Below, piece after piece: positions 47,769 to 60,926 of a stretch of DNA of 64,000 nucleotides. The notes beneath the pieces are model-generated. The model did not search any database, was not told the origin of the DNA, and worked only from the letters and a program-made list of their open reading frames with translations. Origin of the DNA: Hybos culiciformis (lineage: Eukaryota > Arthropoda > Insecta > Diptera > Hybotidae); assembly GCA_964007475.1 (NCBI GenBank), contig OZ023274.1:39735860-39799859 (forward strand), given 5' to 3'. Position 1 is the first letter of the stretch, and each line of letters opens with the position of its first letter. Position numbers and translations under genes: made by a program.

Positions 47769-49852
47769 AGTTGACTCATTTTTTTTGAGTATTCAAACGG
47801 TACAGCATGTCGTTTTTTTTTTTAACTCAAATTTGAATGAGTAAAAAAATTTTTACCCCCTACAGAATTACTCATTTATATCATACACCGCGCCTAAAGA
47901 AGTATAAACTTCAAAAATTATTAAAATAATATGAAAATCTTTAATGCATAATTAACCTAAAAAGATAGTGGGAAGATAGATAGTGTATATATTTTTGTTT
48001 TATTTTTAGTTTTGAAAAGTTAAATTTATAAACTTTGAGTTTCTTTTTAACATTAAAGTTTCTATAATATTCAGATAGACAAGATTAGGAAAAACTTTTA
48101 GGAAACATTTTTTTTTTTTCACATAACGTAAAAGTTTTTCTTTTCAACTAAATTTTTTCACAATAAATTTGTTCTATTTTCTGCTAGTTCAATATTTTTT
48201 ATAAGATCAAATTCATGTGGGTGTAAAATAGTTTTTCGATTGCAATAAAATATGTCACTTTAAGAGAAAAAACAAAAAATTTAAATTGCATTAAGCTATA
48301 AAGTTATCTCATATGATGACGGAAATTAGTTAAGAAGCCGATAAATATAATTAAACTCTGCAGAATTGAGAATAATGATTGGGATGAAAAAAAATTTTGG
48401 ATAGAAAACTTTTTATGGATTACTAAATAATTTAAAATGGCAAGGCAGGGCATTCTGAAAATTATTAAATGCACACAATAACCGAAGGTACCTTTTACAC
48501 TAAAATGCTAATAACCTTATGAAAATTCTTGTAAGATTTCGAAAGCATCAATCTCAAAATATGCATAGCTCACTTTCGTACAATTAAAAGTATATGAAAT
48601 TCTACGAGTTTGAACTCTAGAGTTATAGAATTTAGCTCTCAATAGACCATAGGTAGAAATTATTTATATAGATAAAATGTAGACTCTCCCGGTCACTCCC
48701 GATCACTTGGATAGAACCGTATCTTTTTATATTTTTTCTCAACATTTTTACGGTTTTCTTAAGTTGTATAAATTTCTTGTTTAGCTATATTCTCATAGAT
48801 TTTTTTTTGTGTTGTTTTCGAAAATAATTTTTCTACGTTTTTTTGACGTGTCATAGAAATTCAATGTAGCAATGACGCTGAAAGAAAATGTCAAAAATCG
48901 TTTTTGAAAATTAAAAAAATCAGTACAAAAAAAAGTTTGAAATGAGTTTTGCATTTTCAAAAACGACTTTTGACAATTTATAATGTTTACATGACAGCAT
49001 CACAATTAAAAGTGCTAGAATTATCTCCAAAGCGTATAGATATAACAACAACAACAACACCAACCATTTTTAAAGGAAGCACAGAGGACAATCATAATTT
49101 CATGCTCAAAAATCTTTTGAATAATGCACTATTATTATTATTATTATTATTTTTTAAATTGCCTGTGTGATATTTAAAGACTGTCAAATTCTTAAAACAA
49201 CAGATTGAAGCATTTAAAACTCTTTAACAATTTTATTGGCTTAATCAGAAGAAAAAAAATTATTTTTTTCACAAATTTATGGACAATGTTCAGTGTGCAC
49301 AGGTAAATAAAAATACCTACATATTGTCACAAAAAAAAAGAAACAATTTTTTATACATTTAAAAAAATCGATAAAATCAAAATGTGTTTTTTTGAATAAA
49401 ATGTAAAATGTAATTATTCAAAATAAATTGTGTTTTCGAAAAATTTTGAGATAAAAAAATAAAATATATATATTTATTCCCCTGTGAACACCTAAAAATA
49501 AATCTGATTTTTTATATCCTGTGGATTTAGTGGTGAAAGTTAATATGCAATTCTTACTTTTATTTATTTTTTTTTTTTAACGTTATATTTCCCATATATT
49601 TTGTACATGAAAGCAGATAACGCGCTCATATTATTAACTTTATTGTTATATTTATTTATATTTTAATAAAAATTTACGGAATTTATGTAATAGTTTTATT
49701 TTTGTATAATAATTTGAAAAAAAATAAATAAAATTTAATATTATAGTTAGCAACCTGACATTTTTTTCATTTTTTCAAGTTAATCGTTAGACTTTCATTT
49801 TACATTTATTTTATAGGCTGATATTTGACCTAAGTTTTTGCATTTCAGATTT
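47769..49852. other. AT-rich stretch, no supported gene
   Basis: A short dyad is visible around 48888-48980: GTCAAAAATCGTTTTTGAAA and its near-complement TTTCAAAAACGACTTTTGAC. A (CAA)n run at 49043-49057 and a (TTA)n run at 49131-49150 fall within a 73-codon chance frame. Confidence 0.45.
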
Positions 49853-51588
49853 AAAAAAAACATATGTGAGTCTCGGGACACACGGAAGAAGTGAAACTTC
49901 ATGGCAAGTAGTATTTTCTGGGAAGGCTAAATAAATATTTAAAATGGCCAAGTGCATATAAGATATGACGCCGATCGATTTTTTCGACGGCGACTAGTTG
50001 ATTTTTGCCCTTCGAATGCTGCGGCCAGTCGACTTAAAATTACTTGTTTTGGGGAATTCGGCGGCTTAGAAAAAATTAAAACCCAGCGACTGCTTGTACC
50101 TTGTTCGCATTCTAATTTAAATTCCAATTAAATTCCGGAAAACAAATTACCGTTCGCATTACAAAATTTGATGAGAAGTGGAATTTAAAAATTTAGAAAG
50201 AGAAAAAATTTTTGTTGTTGAAAATTTTGACTTTTTATCTCACTTTTTATCAATTTTATTTGGTTTTTTTTTTTCATTTTACTCGAATTTGACAAAAAAA
50301 ATTGTTGCCAACTATAATAAAATTTCAAAAAGTGAGTGAAAGTAACTATAAATATAGAATTTTAACCCTGACAAACTAGAATATGAAAGTGGAATATACA
50401 TATTCCGGAATATATTTTTATATGAAAAATCCAGTTCATTTTCCTGAAATATTCCGGAAAACAGCATATTCCACTAATGCGAAAACCATATTAGAGATAA
50501 AAGCATTTAAAAATTCTAAAATACTTTTTAAGCTCAAAAAGTTTAGTGGCATAAAATTATTTCAAAATGGCTAGATTTATGGCAACACTGATTGCAGATG
50601 ATTTCTACTATATTTTAAGCTGTAAACACAATTCCGGTTATTAGCGACAATAATGTATGAAAAAACAGCAGCGTGGCTTAAATCATGTTTTCTTTTTGTT
50701 GCCCGAAAAGTTTAACCTAAAATAACTTTTTCAAATATGCCTGAAAAATTTCATGTTTATTAGTACTTCTTCTGAAATGGAATTGTAATAAACATATTCC
50801 TCCTGCATTTTATTAGTGTAATTTAATGTCAAAAATAAATTACACTAACAAACTACAAATTACATTAAGAAAAATTTTTTTCTCATTTCATCTAACCACT
50901 TGGTTAGGGTTCAGTTTCATCAAAAATTGAATCGAATAATCTAGTTATAAAAACCATCCACTAGAGGGACATCTGTTAATTCAATACAATTAGAAAGAGA
51001 ACACAATATAAATTATCATTGTTTATTTTATTCTTTTCTTTTTATTTTCATGACAGCAGAAATGCCATGAAAAGTTTTTGAAGTGGTTTTTTTTTAAATT
51101 AATTTTATGAAAATAATGAAACATAATAAATTTAAATGAAAATTTTTAATTTTTTTTCACATCGATTTGGAAAAAAATTATTTTTTTTTTGCATTAAATA
51201 AAAAATTGTATAATTTTTCTTTTCGCGGATATGAAAAAAAAAAATTAGTGCTAAGTGCACAAAATTGTGAACGAAAAATAGAAAATTGTGGTTAAAAAAT
51301 AAAAATATAATTGGAAAAATATTTGAAAATAAAAAAGGTTTGTGCCAAAAAAAAAACTTGTTGGTTCCCGGAAATTCATATTGTTTTTTTGTTCTTTCGT
51401 CTTTATTTCACAAAATTTTTTATTATTGTTTTTTTTTTTGCCTTTTTTTTTGACAATAATCGTTCGGATTTTGACAATAGCCGTTCGGATTTTGCTTTTT
51501 TTTTGACAATAATCGTTCGGTTTTTGACACTTACATTTTTTTCACTCTCAATCACAATGCCTCTAAAGAAGTTTCACTTCAAAAAAAA

Positions 51589-52828
51589 TTTTTTTTGGGA
51601 GATGTGACGATTCTTGTGGCAGAAGGCTTGGAAAATTTTGATACTTCAAGCTATCATCTCTCTGTTGTTAAATTTACAAGAATATTTTCAGATATCATTT
51701 TAAGTAGATATTCGTGCGGGCTTTCTTTGCAGGTGTTGGCAACTCGGTGTTGCCAGTTTAACCAATAGAGAAACCCTAAAAACACTGAAAAATCAAAAAA
51801 TGGGTTTTTTCAATTGAATGTGCTCCCTGAATTTTCAACCGATTTGGTCACTCTATACCATTTTGGATAGGTCTTTCAGACATCTTTAAAAAGCCGCATG
51901 CTCCCATTGAAATTTTTTAAGGCTTTAGAAGATAATTCACTTCTTAGGATTTCCCCATACAAAAAAATGACCATTTTTAGCCATTTTTAAAAAAGTTGTG
52001 CTCCATGATCTTACGTACGATATTTTTCAAACATCGCAGTCAAAAAGTACATATTTATACCTTTCGAAAGCCGCATGCGCGGGTTAAATCGGTCCAGAAC
52101 TTTCGGATTGGCGGCATTTTATATAAAACCAGTTTTGAAGTTTTTTGGTTCGATTTTTGCTCAGTTTTAGAGTTGTTTTTACTGTATATATTTTCGAGAA
52201 CTGTTTTAAACAGACTCCCCTTCCATTTCACTTTCATAGACATTGTCATATAAGCTTTGAAATTCTTTTTTTTTTAATGTTTCTTCCACATCAATTTCAT
52301 TTTCTTTCCAATTTTCTCTTCCAAACTTATAACCTAAACTTTTTGCTATTGTAATTTGCTTTTTCAGTATTTAATTCTATCTGATTTTACAATAATTTCT
52401 GAAAGGCATATAGCAAGTTCTATAAAATCGAGTATCTCCGAACAGGGCTGGACTGGGAATGAATTTAGGACCGGGAAATTCAAATTTTCTTGGTAAAAAA
52501 ATTTTCTCACGCTTAAAAAAAAATTAAAAGAAAACATTATAATTTTAGACATTAGATTTTAGTACCGCCCACCAGGAAACTCCTTCTAGCTTGTTAGGCC
52601 AATCCAGCTCTGTCTCCGAATCATTCAAAATCTCACTCACAAGTTATTTTGAGTCGCTTTTACGTTTTTTAGTAGTAGATAATTGTTTTAAATTATTCGA
52701 ACGTTTTATCCGTTCATTCACCTTCCAACATGCATTTCCTAAAAACATGTCCTCATATATTTTTATTTTTCAGTCATTTTTGTTATGGATTCGTTCGTTA
52801 AAATTGAATTTTGGAATAATAACGGACA
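51589..52828. other. spacer of the foldback element, no supported gene
   Basis: A plus-strand frame from 51598 reads GDVTILVAEGLENFDTSSYH and stays open for about 60 codons into CGLSLQ; it is out of frame with the preceding MPLKKFHF in the left arm. A minus-strand frame (52055-52249) contains RKFWTDLTRACGFRKV. Neither is recognised. TTGGCAACTCGGTGTTGCCA at 51736-51755 is a short palindrome. Confidence 0.4.
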
Positions 52829-53296
52829 TTTTTTGAAGTGAAACTTCTTTAGAGGCATTGTGATTGAGAGTGAAAAAAATGTAAGTGTCAAAAACCGAAC
52901 GATTATTGTCAAAAAAAAAGGCAAAATCCGAACGGCTATTGTCAAAATCCGAACGATTATTGTCAAAAAAAAATGCAAAAAAAAAAAAACAATAATAAAA
53001 AATTTTGTGAAATAAAGACGAAAGAACAAAAAAACAATATGAATTTCCGGGAACCAACAAGTTTTTTTTTTGGCACAAACCTTTTTTATTTTCAAATATT
53101 TTTCCAATTATATTTTTATTTTTTAACCACAATTTTCTATTTTTCGTTCACAATTTTGTGCACTTAGCACTAATTTTTTTTTTTTCATATCCGCGAAAAG
53201 AAAAATTATACAATTTTTTATTTAATGCAAAAAAAAAATAATTTTTTTCCAAATCGATGTGAAAAAAAATTAAAAATTTTCATTTAAATTTATTAT

Positions 53297-53761
53297 GAGT
53301 CTGTTCACTTATTAGCGATTATTGAAAAAAATGCAATCGGATTTAATATTCCAGGTTTTTTAATTTGTGAACGACACGATTTCACTGCTGTTATTTAAAA
53401 AAATGAAATAATTTTGTCCTAAAGCCGTTCACAAATTCAATTTTACTTTTTTAAATTCTGCAAAGGGAAATTTTAAATTTCCCATAACAAACTAAATTTG
53501 TAGGTCTACTTTTAAGTGAATTCAAAAACTAAAATTGTATAGAAAAGAAAAAAGCGGCAAAAATGGGTAAGAAAATTCGGTCGGTCACGTATTATTATAA
53601 GTTTTTGATTTCAGTCAGCCAAATATTATTTTATAAGTAGTTGATTTTAGCAGATTATACAGAATGCAGAAAATTTCGTCCTCAATTTACAAATTGTGAC
53701 ATTTGTTTTACAGAAAAGGGAGATTTCTTTTTTTTCAATCGTTTAATAAGTGAACAGACTC
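53297..53761. mobile_element. 465 bp MITE inserted in the right arm of the foldback element
   Basis: The ends are GAGTCTGTTCACTTATTA and the exact complement (18 bp). The other arm preserves the empty site, so the boundaries are certain: TTATTATGTTTCATT has become TTATTAT, element, TATGTTTCATT, giving a 3 bp TAT (or TA, with one added base) duplication. It is noncoding, with GGTCGGTCACG in the middle. The short duplication fits PIF/Harbinger or Tc1/mariner types. Confidence 0.9.
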
Positions 53762-55034
53762 TATGTTTCATTATTTTCATAAAATTAATTTAAAAAAAAA
53801 CCACTTCAAAAACTTTTCATGGCATTTCTGCTGTCATGAAAATAAAAAGAAAAGAATAAAATAAACAATGATAATTTATATTGTGTTCTCTTTCTAATTG
53901 TATTGAATTAACAGATGTCCCTCTAGTGGATGGTTTTTATAACTAGATTATTCGATTCAATTTTTGATGAAACTGAACCCTAACCAAGTGGTTAGATGAA
54001 ATGAGAAAAAAATTTTTCTTAATGTAATTTGTAGTTTGTTAGTGTAATTTATTTTTGACATTAAATTACACTAATAAAATGCAGGAGGAATATGTTTATT
54101 ACAATTCCATTTCAGAAGAAGTACTAATAAACATGAAATTTTTCAGGCATATTTGAAAAAGTTATTTTAGGTTAAACTTTTCGGGCAACAAAAAGAAAAC
54201 ATGATTTAAGCCACGCTGCTGTTTTTTCATACATTATTGTCGCTAATAACCGGAATTGTGTTTACAGCTTAAAATATAGTAGAAATCATCTGCAATCAGT
54301 GTTGCCATAAATCTAGCCATTTTGAAATAATTTTATGCCACTAAACTTTTTGAGCTTAAAAAGTATTTTAGAATTTTTAAATGCTTTTATCTCTAATATG
54401 ATCTTCGCATTAGTGGAATATGCTGTTTTCCGGAATATTTCAGGAAAATGAACTGGATTTTTCATATAAAAATATATTCCGGAATATGTATATTCCACTT
54501 TCATATTCTAGTTTGTCAGGGTTAAAATTCTATATTTATAGTTACTTTCACTCACTTTTTGAAATTTTATTATAGTTGGCAACAATTTTTTTTGTCAAAT
54601 TCGAGTAAAATGAAAAAAAAAAACCAAATAAAATTGATAAAAAGTGAGAGAAAAAGTCAAAATTTTCAACAACAAAAATTTTTTCTCTTTCTAAATTTTT
54701 AAATTCCACTTCTCATCAAATTTTGTAATGCGAACGGTAATTTGTTTTCCGGAATTTAATTGGAATTTAAATTAGAATGCGAACAAGGTACAAGCAGTCG
54801 CTGGGTTTTAATTTTTTCTAAGCCGCCGAATTCCCCAAAACAAGTAATTTTAAGTCGACTGGCCGCAGCATTCGAAGGGCAAAAATCAACTAGTCGCCGT
54901 CGAAAAAATCGATCGGCGTCATATCTTATATGCACTTGGCCATTTTAAATATTTATTTAGCCTTCCCAGAAAATACTACTTGCCATGAAGTTTCACTTCT
55001 TCCGTGTGTCCCGAGACTCACATATGTTTTTTTT

Positions 55035-58000
55035 CGTAATTTTTTTAATTTGGCATACCTCTTTTATTTATTATTCGATTCTTAAATTTTTTTTTTTGTT
55101 GGAAAGGTCTTGAAACGGTCTTTTTTTGGTTTTATTTCTGTAGCACAAATGTTGCCCAAAAGGTGGAGTAATTTTAGTTTAATACACAAAATTGGTTAAA
55201 ACGCCATCTATACAATATTTTCAGGAACTAAAACTTTCTAAAAAAAATGAAGGTAAACTCCAACTCAATTTAAAGTAAATTAAACAAACATTATCAATTT
55301 GATTGAACTGCATCCTTGATGTGCTGGGCAAGTAAAATAAGATTTTTTTTTAATTTAAATGAAATAAATCAATTCTTATGTTTTCCATATGAATTTCTTT
55401 CCCTATTTCATTCAACAACCAATTATCTATATGAAAGAATCTAACTTGACGCTCAACACTAGGTCGATGTATTTTTTATCAATATTTTTATATAAGTATT
55501 TTCATTATCAGGATAGAAAATATATTTTTCCCACATTATTGCATAGTAATTTAAAATAGTTTCAAAAGAATCATAATATTTCCCACTAAAATATTAAATA
55601 TTTATGAAAACTTTTTAATGATTATGTTACCATCATTTTTTGAGAAAAATATTATTATTTACGTAAAAAATAAATTGTGTCAAGGACAACATTATGCACA
55701 CAGTCATTTATGCATATTATTATTATTATTATTATAATTTCTTTTTCATTTAAAATAAATTTATTCTGAATAAAACGAAATTATATTTTTAGGTATATAT
55801 GACTTCTTGAGAAAAATTCAACTATTTTTGTATTTTTGTATTTTTTGGTTATTTTACCCAATAAAATTCTACTACACATGTATTTGTAGAGTTTAAATAT
55901 ATTTTACGGATATAATAATTAATATATAATAATTTTACGGATATAATAAATAAAATAGATAAAAATATTTAAAAAAAAATCCTCATTAAAATTATATTGA
56001 AAATGTTAACGAATTTGTCATTTTTTTTTCCTTTTAAGGATTATCAAAAATATGATTTATAAGAAACTTTTAAGGATTATGTAAATATATTTTTTTTACC
56101 CAAATATTAATATCAACCAAATCAAAAATGAACAAATATGAAAACCTGTATATTGGTGTAATGAAGTAATTTTCACAATAGCATACCAAAAAAATTGTCT
56201 TAATAATAACTGAGAATGTATATTTTCAATGTCGGAATGGAAAATTTTATCAAATTAATATCTCTTAAATAGTCTCCGCTTTATCAAATATTCATTAAAT
56301 TCAGATCGTATAATGAATATAGTCCATATATAATGTTCTGACTTTCATCAGATTAACAATTATTACTTTTAATTTTTTTTTTTTAATTATAATTTAAAAA
56401 AAAAAAATTCAACTTGATGTTATTAATTTGATCGGATTATCGTATACATTATATAAAAATCTGTCATTCATATTTTATTTTTAAATAAAATACAATATAT
56501 GTTGTTGACGTCGTCGTCGTTGTCTCTAGGATTAAAAAGATACACTTAAATCCTTTTTTTTTTATTTTTGTCATTCGCCTGAATATACACTTCTGTTTTT
56601 ATAAAACCACACAACTCAAATATTATAAAATAAACACATAAAAAAATAAGCAAATCGATTGTATGTTTTCATTAATCATTTTTAATAAAAACCATATAAT
56701 CTTTTAATTCCAAAATTCTTATCGAAAAATATTATTCTTTTATTAGTGCTTTTTTTTTTGTTCTTAAAAGCTTCATTATTAATCTTCTATACTATTTTTC
56801 TCATTTGATATTTCATTTGATATTTTATAAATTCATTGATTAAAGAAGCAACAAAATAAAAAAGGAAAAAAATTAATAAAAATATTTTCATTATTTTAAC
56901 AAGCAAGATATGCATTTATTATACAATTTTCTAAAACTATATCTATATTGAATATTTTTCGTAAATTTACTCAGAGACATTAACATAATTATGATTGGCG
57001 AGTTTAAACGTGCTTTAAACTTATGAAAATCAATTTTTTTTAAAGTGCTATGGAATAATGATCATATATTTATGATACAGTCTATGAGTTTTTTGTTGCT
57101 AGTGCTAATGCGAACCATAAGCTTTATGATAATGTTAAGAAAAAAATACTTTAAATTCAAGTTTTTCTATTTTAAATCATAAATAATGAAATTTCCGTTT
57201 GACTGTGTGAAAGAAATTTATGTAGGAAAAGTATTATGTGTTGAAAAATATTTACAAATAATTGAGTAAGAGGATTTTGAATTGAGATATCAAAAAAATT
57301 CAATTAATTCTTAGAAAATAATATTTCCATAAAATTTATAACAAAAATGTATATTATGATGTTATATAAAAGTATTTCTTTTGGCTTATTGCAATTAAAT
57401 TTTCCCTTTTGATTGTATAATAACACTGATAAGAAACGCTGGAGAAAATTTTTTCATTGTATTCTATTCCTAACTATATTAAGTCTGCAAACAATTTTTT
57501 ATATATATATGTAGATTCTGTCAATTTAGAAAACAAAAATAAAACGCAAGGTTACATTTCGTTCTATAAGGATGAAATTTATATATTACCTTGAAAAAAT
57601 ACAACAAATAAAAATATATAACTAAAAACATATTATTTACTTTAGTCTTATACATTTCCCTCTTTTAACTACATATATAAATATGACGAGTTGATAGGAA
57701 AAATTACGAAGTTATAGTCTAAAGATAAAAAAAATCATAACGAGCTTATGGCGCTTTCACTAAAATCTTTCAAAATAACTTTATAAATTTCTGCTATTAA
57801 TTTTTTTTTTTTTTGGGAATTATTTATTTCTTAAACAAAAATTTCGAAGATATTCATATAGTTTTAAAATTGAAACATTATCAGCGTTGGAATACCATTT
57901 CTCCTGTCAATTCTCCACAGCATATAAATAATTTTTCTTTGAAGGATTTATTTTATTAAATGCAAATGCAACAAAAACAAATTGCACTAAATTTTGCGCC

Positions 58001-58166
58001 TTAAACTTAGAATAAAAAAAATATAGAACAAAATTAAGAAAATATTTATTTTAATTTTCATAAAAAAAATTGTACACAACACACATTTATAGTATATTCT
58101 TCAAATATAAATATTTTCTTTTTTTGTTTTTTAATGATGAAAATTCTGTTCATAATTTTGCATATT
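55035..58166. other. AT-rich stretch, no supported gene
   Basis: Nothing recognisable apart from (TTA)n at 55718-55735 and a GTCGTCGTCGTTG run at 56509-56521. Confidence 0.45.
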
Positions 58167-59229
58167 AGGCTCCAAGTAATAGCGCCGCCTGACATAGCGC
58201 CGCCCGAGAGACTGAAATAGCGCCGCCAAGGGGGGCGGCACTAATTCAGTTGAAATTGAAATAGTGCCGCTAATTTATTTTTAATTGAATTTAAACTGAA
58301 ATAGTGTCGCTACTCGTAAATCGCGGCGATATTTCAGTTTAGAATTGGCGGCATTAATTCAGTTACAACCGCCGCCAATTCAGAAAACTGATATCGGCGT
58401 CGCTATTTCAGTTTTATATGAAAACAGGATTGAGCGGCACTATTTCACTTGGAACTGAAATAGTGCCGCCAGCAAAATTCATGTTTGCGCGAAGCGAATG
58501 GGACGCGGTAGCAGTCACCCATTACGCACAACAGCTTTTCCATACATTTTGTACGGCCAACTTTCTCTTTCACCCGTTTTGACAAACACTACGGTACTTA
58601 CTCTTTGGCCAATGATTGGCCCAATTTTTGTGTTAGCAGTAGAGGGAGCGTCCCAGAACGCCGCAAATCCCACTGACCAACCACCAGTCCGCCCGCCCGC
58701 AGCCTCCACCTTTCCCCCTTCACGCGTTCTGGGACACTCGCAATCATTGGCTAATTTTCGGATTAAAATGAATATAACTTATCTAAAATCGACCGATGAT
58801 TTAAGTACCGATGAGTTATTCCGCAGACCTGATTTGACCTATTTAATGCGCGAAGCGTGTGGGACGCGGTAGCAGTCACCCATTATGCACAACAGCTATA
58901 ACAATTTCTTTTTCCACGCTTTCTGGATCGTCCGACATTTTTGTAACGATGCTAATTCAAAAAATGTTGAATTAGTGCCGCCAATTCCGAAAAATGAAAT
59001 CGGCGGCGCTATTTCAGTTTGAAATTGGCGGTATTAATTCACTTTCAACTGAAATAGTGCCGCCAATTTAGAAAACTGATATCGGCGGCGCTATTTCAGT
59101 TTTATATGATATCGAATTGGGCGGCACTATTTCAGTTTTAGTTTAATGTCGAAAATACGGCAGCGCTATTTCAGTTTAACGGGCGGCACTATGTCGGGCG
59201 GCGCTATTACCGGAAACCGTTCGGAGACC
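58167..59229. mobile_element. 1.06 kb modular palindromic element, type B
   Basis: The ends are AGGCTCCAAGTAATAGCGCC and, read inward from the other side, GGTCTCCGAACGG then GGTAATAGCGCCGCC. The outer parts (58185-58480 and 58970-59210) are arrays of ACTGAAATAGTGCCGCC and its complement GGCGGCGCTATTTCAGTT. The middle holds a direct repeat GGGACGCGGTAGCAGTCACC (58500 and 58860) and a hairpin with CGTCCCAGAACG and CGTTCTGGGAC around a GC-rich core, CGCAAATCCCACTGACCAAC followed by CGCCCGCAGCC, identical to the core of the element at 25075. Outer arrays of the two elements are unrelated in sequence but alike in design. The 124-codon frame at 58498-58872 falls on the core and repeats. Flanks are TA on both sides. 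Confidence 0.75.
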
Positions 59230-59577
59230 TAGCTTTTAGGAAAAAATTTATTTAAATAATAGATAATTATATATATTTATATAATTTGAAAATCCCATTA
59301 AAAAATATGGACATTTAGATAGGTAATTTGCACTTTTAATTTTAAAAGCATTGCGCAAACGAACATAGATCCTCCCTACATAAGCTTTTGAAGCAAACTG
59401 AGAAAAATATTATTTATTATAATATGATTATAATTTTTAAAATTTTCAAAAATATAAGTTGAATTTTCAGTGGATGACTCCCGTTTACTAAATGTATTAT
59501 CATAATTATTATTTAGTTTATGTTATAAATTATTTTAATATGAGCGGGTTTTTATGCCGTATTTTAAAAAGAAATTC

Positions 59578-59785
59578 GGACAATTGAACGTGTATTAATT
59601 CACCTTATTCCAATTCAACGTATAATAATTAACCATATAATAATTTACCATATAATAATTCACCGTATAGTAACGATGAATTTCTAATACGGTGAGTTGC
59701 TCGTACGGTCGGTCATTTACTATACGATGAATTACTATACAATGAACTATTTATTACAGGTGAATTCATATTCGATGAATTGTCC
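59578..59785. mobile_element. second palindromic hairpin element, GGACAATT ends
   Basis: It starts GGACAATTGAACG and ends CGATGAATTGTCC, with repeated AATTCACCGTATA-like units on the left and TATACGATGAATTACTATAC-like units on the right. It is a diverged and longer relative of 2832-2969 with more mismatches between its halves, hence older. Confidence 0.6.
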
Positions 59786-60926
59786 CTAAATCAATCTAAA
59801 AGAAAAAAATTCTACAATAATGGCAGAAAAAAAATGATGTAATTACTATAAGAAGTTTGAAAAATGTTATTATTGTGTATTTTTGGTTTGACAGTAAGAA
59901 ATTTAAACGATTCAATCATTATCTGAAAGAATTAACACTAAAAACTGATTTTAAGATACATAACGTTTTTTGGTTGTTTTATTATCTAAATTTAAAACTA
60001 AATTATTAAAAAATCTTCTTTAAGAAAATATTTTTTAAGTATTCAATTACTACTTCAATCAACTTACAACTTAGAAAATCAAAAAAACGTCCTTCTGCAG
60101 TAATAATTTTGATAATACTAAATTGAGAATAATAATTAATTTTCTATGTTTTGATTTTTTTTTTCTTAGGTTTCGATCGATAGAGTCGAAAGTTTTACGA
60201 AGTTTGATTTTGAAGAACTTCGTGAAAAAGAATGAGTTTCCAGGCTAGATATATAGAGGCATTGATATAAGAGTAGAAAGGATACCACATGATTTAAAAT
60301 TTTTTAAGCATCTTTTTTATTTTACGATATCCAGTGTCGTAGATTTTTCTATAAAAAAGTAATATTTCAAGAGGCTCGTTGGGGCGCGTTTTTAAAATTT
60401 AAAAGATTATATAGGTGATGGTAAAAGAAAATAGCACTTTTCATTTATAGCATATGTAAAAATAAATGGCGAACATTAATAAATTTTTTATTTTCAATTA
60501 TTTCTGATGAAAAAATTATGCAGGGAAATATTTTTATCTGTAGAATCTCTGCACAATGATATTCCGCAGATGTTGAAATTTTTTCTATCTATTTTTATTA
60601 ATTACTTAATTAATTATAACATAAATAAAATTTCAATTCGTAAATTTTCATACAAATTTCAAGAAAAATTTTATATGTTCTCCTAAAAATAAAATATAGA
60701 TATCTTATAACAAATAAAAAATCTGTAACAAGTCACAAATTTTCAAAATTCTAATCCCACCCCATGTATTCAAAGAAATTAACGGCGCACATGGAAGTCG
60801 TATATCAAAATTCAAAAAAAAAAAAAAAATTCTATAGAAAAATATTTTTTTGAGAGAAAAAAAGGTGCGTCAAAAAATTTGTATGGGAATATATTGACAT
60901 GTTTTCTCTGTATAGAGGCATTGAAT
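59786..60926. other. AT-rich stretch, no supported gene
   Basis: TATAGAGGCATTGA occurs twice in the same orientation (60249 and 60912). No gene was recognised. Confidence 0.4.

Larger units (their letters stand above)
49853..55034. mobile_element. 5.2 kb foldback element with arms of 1.73 kb
   Basis: Left arm 49853-51588 and right arm 52829-55034 are inverted copies; after subtracting the inserted MITE (53297-53761) the right arm is also about 1.74 kb. Ends are ACATATGTGAGTCTCGGGAC and its complement. The arms differ by very few bases; two short frames, 63 and 62 codons (50383-50574 with 54313-54504, and 49939-50127 with 54760-54948), are kept in both arms, one with a single residue change. 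Near the inner ends, ATCGTTCGG and CGTTCGGATTTTGACAATA repeat three times. The 1.24 kb spacer has no transposase. The structure resembles foldback-type or long-TIR DNA elements; no target duplication was identified. Confidence 0.8.

Noticed and set aside
49939..50127. 62-codon frame preserved in both foldback arms, as a possible gene
   Set aside because: Preservation follows from near identity of the arms and says nothing about selection.
58498..58872. 124-codon plus-strand frame
   Set aside because: Overlaps the GC-rich core and direct repeats of the type B modular element.
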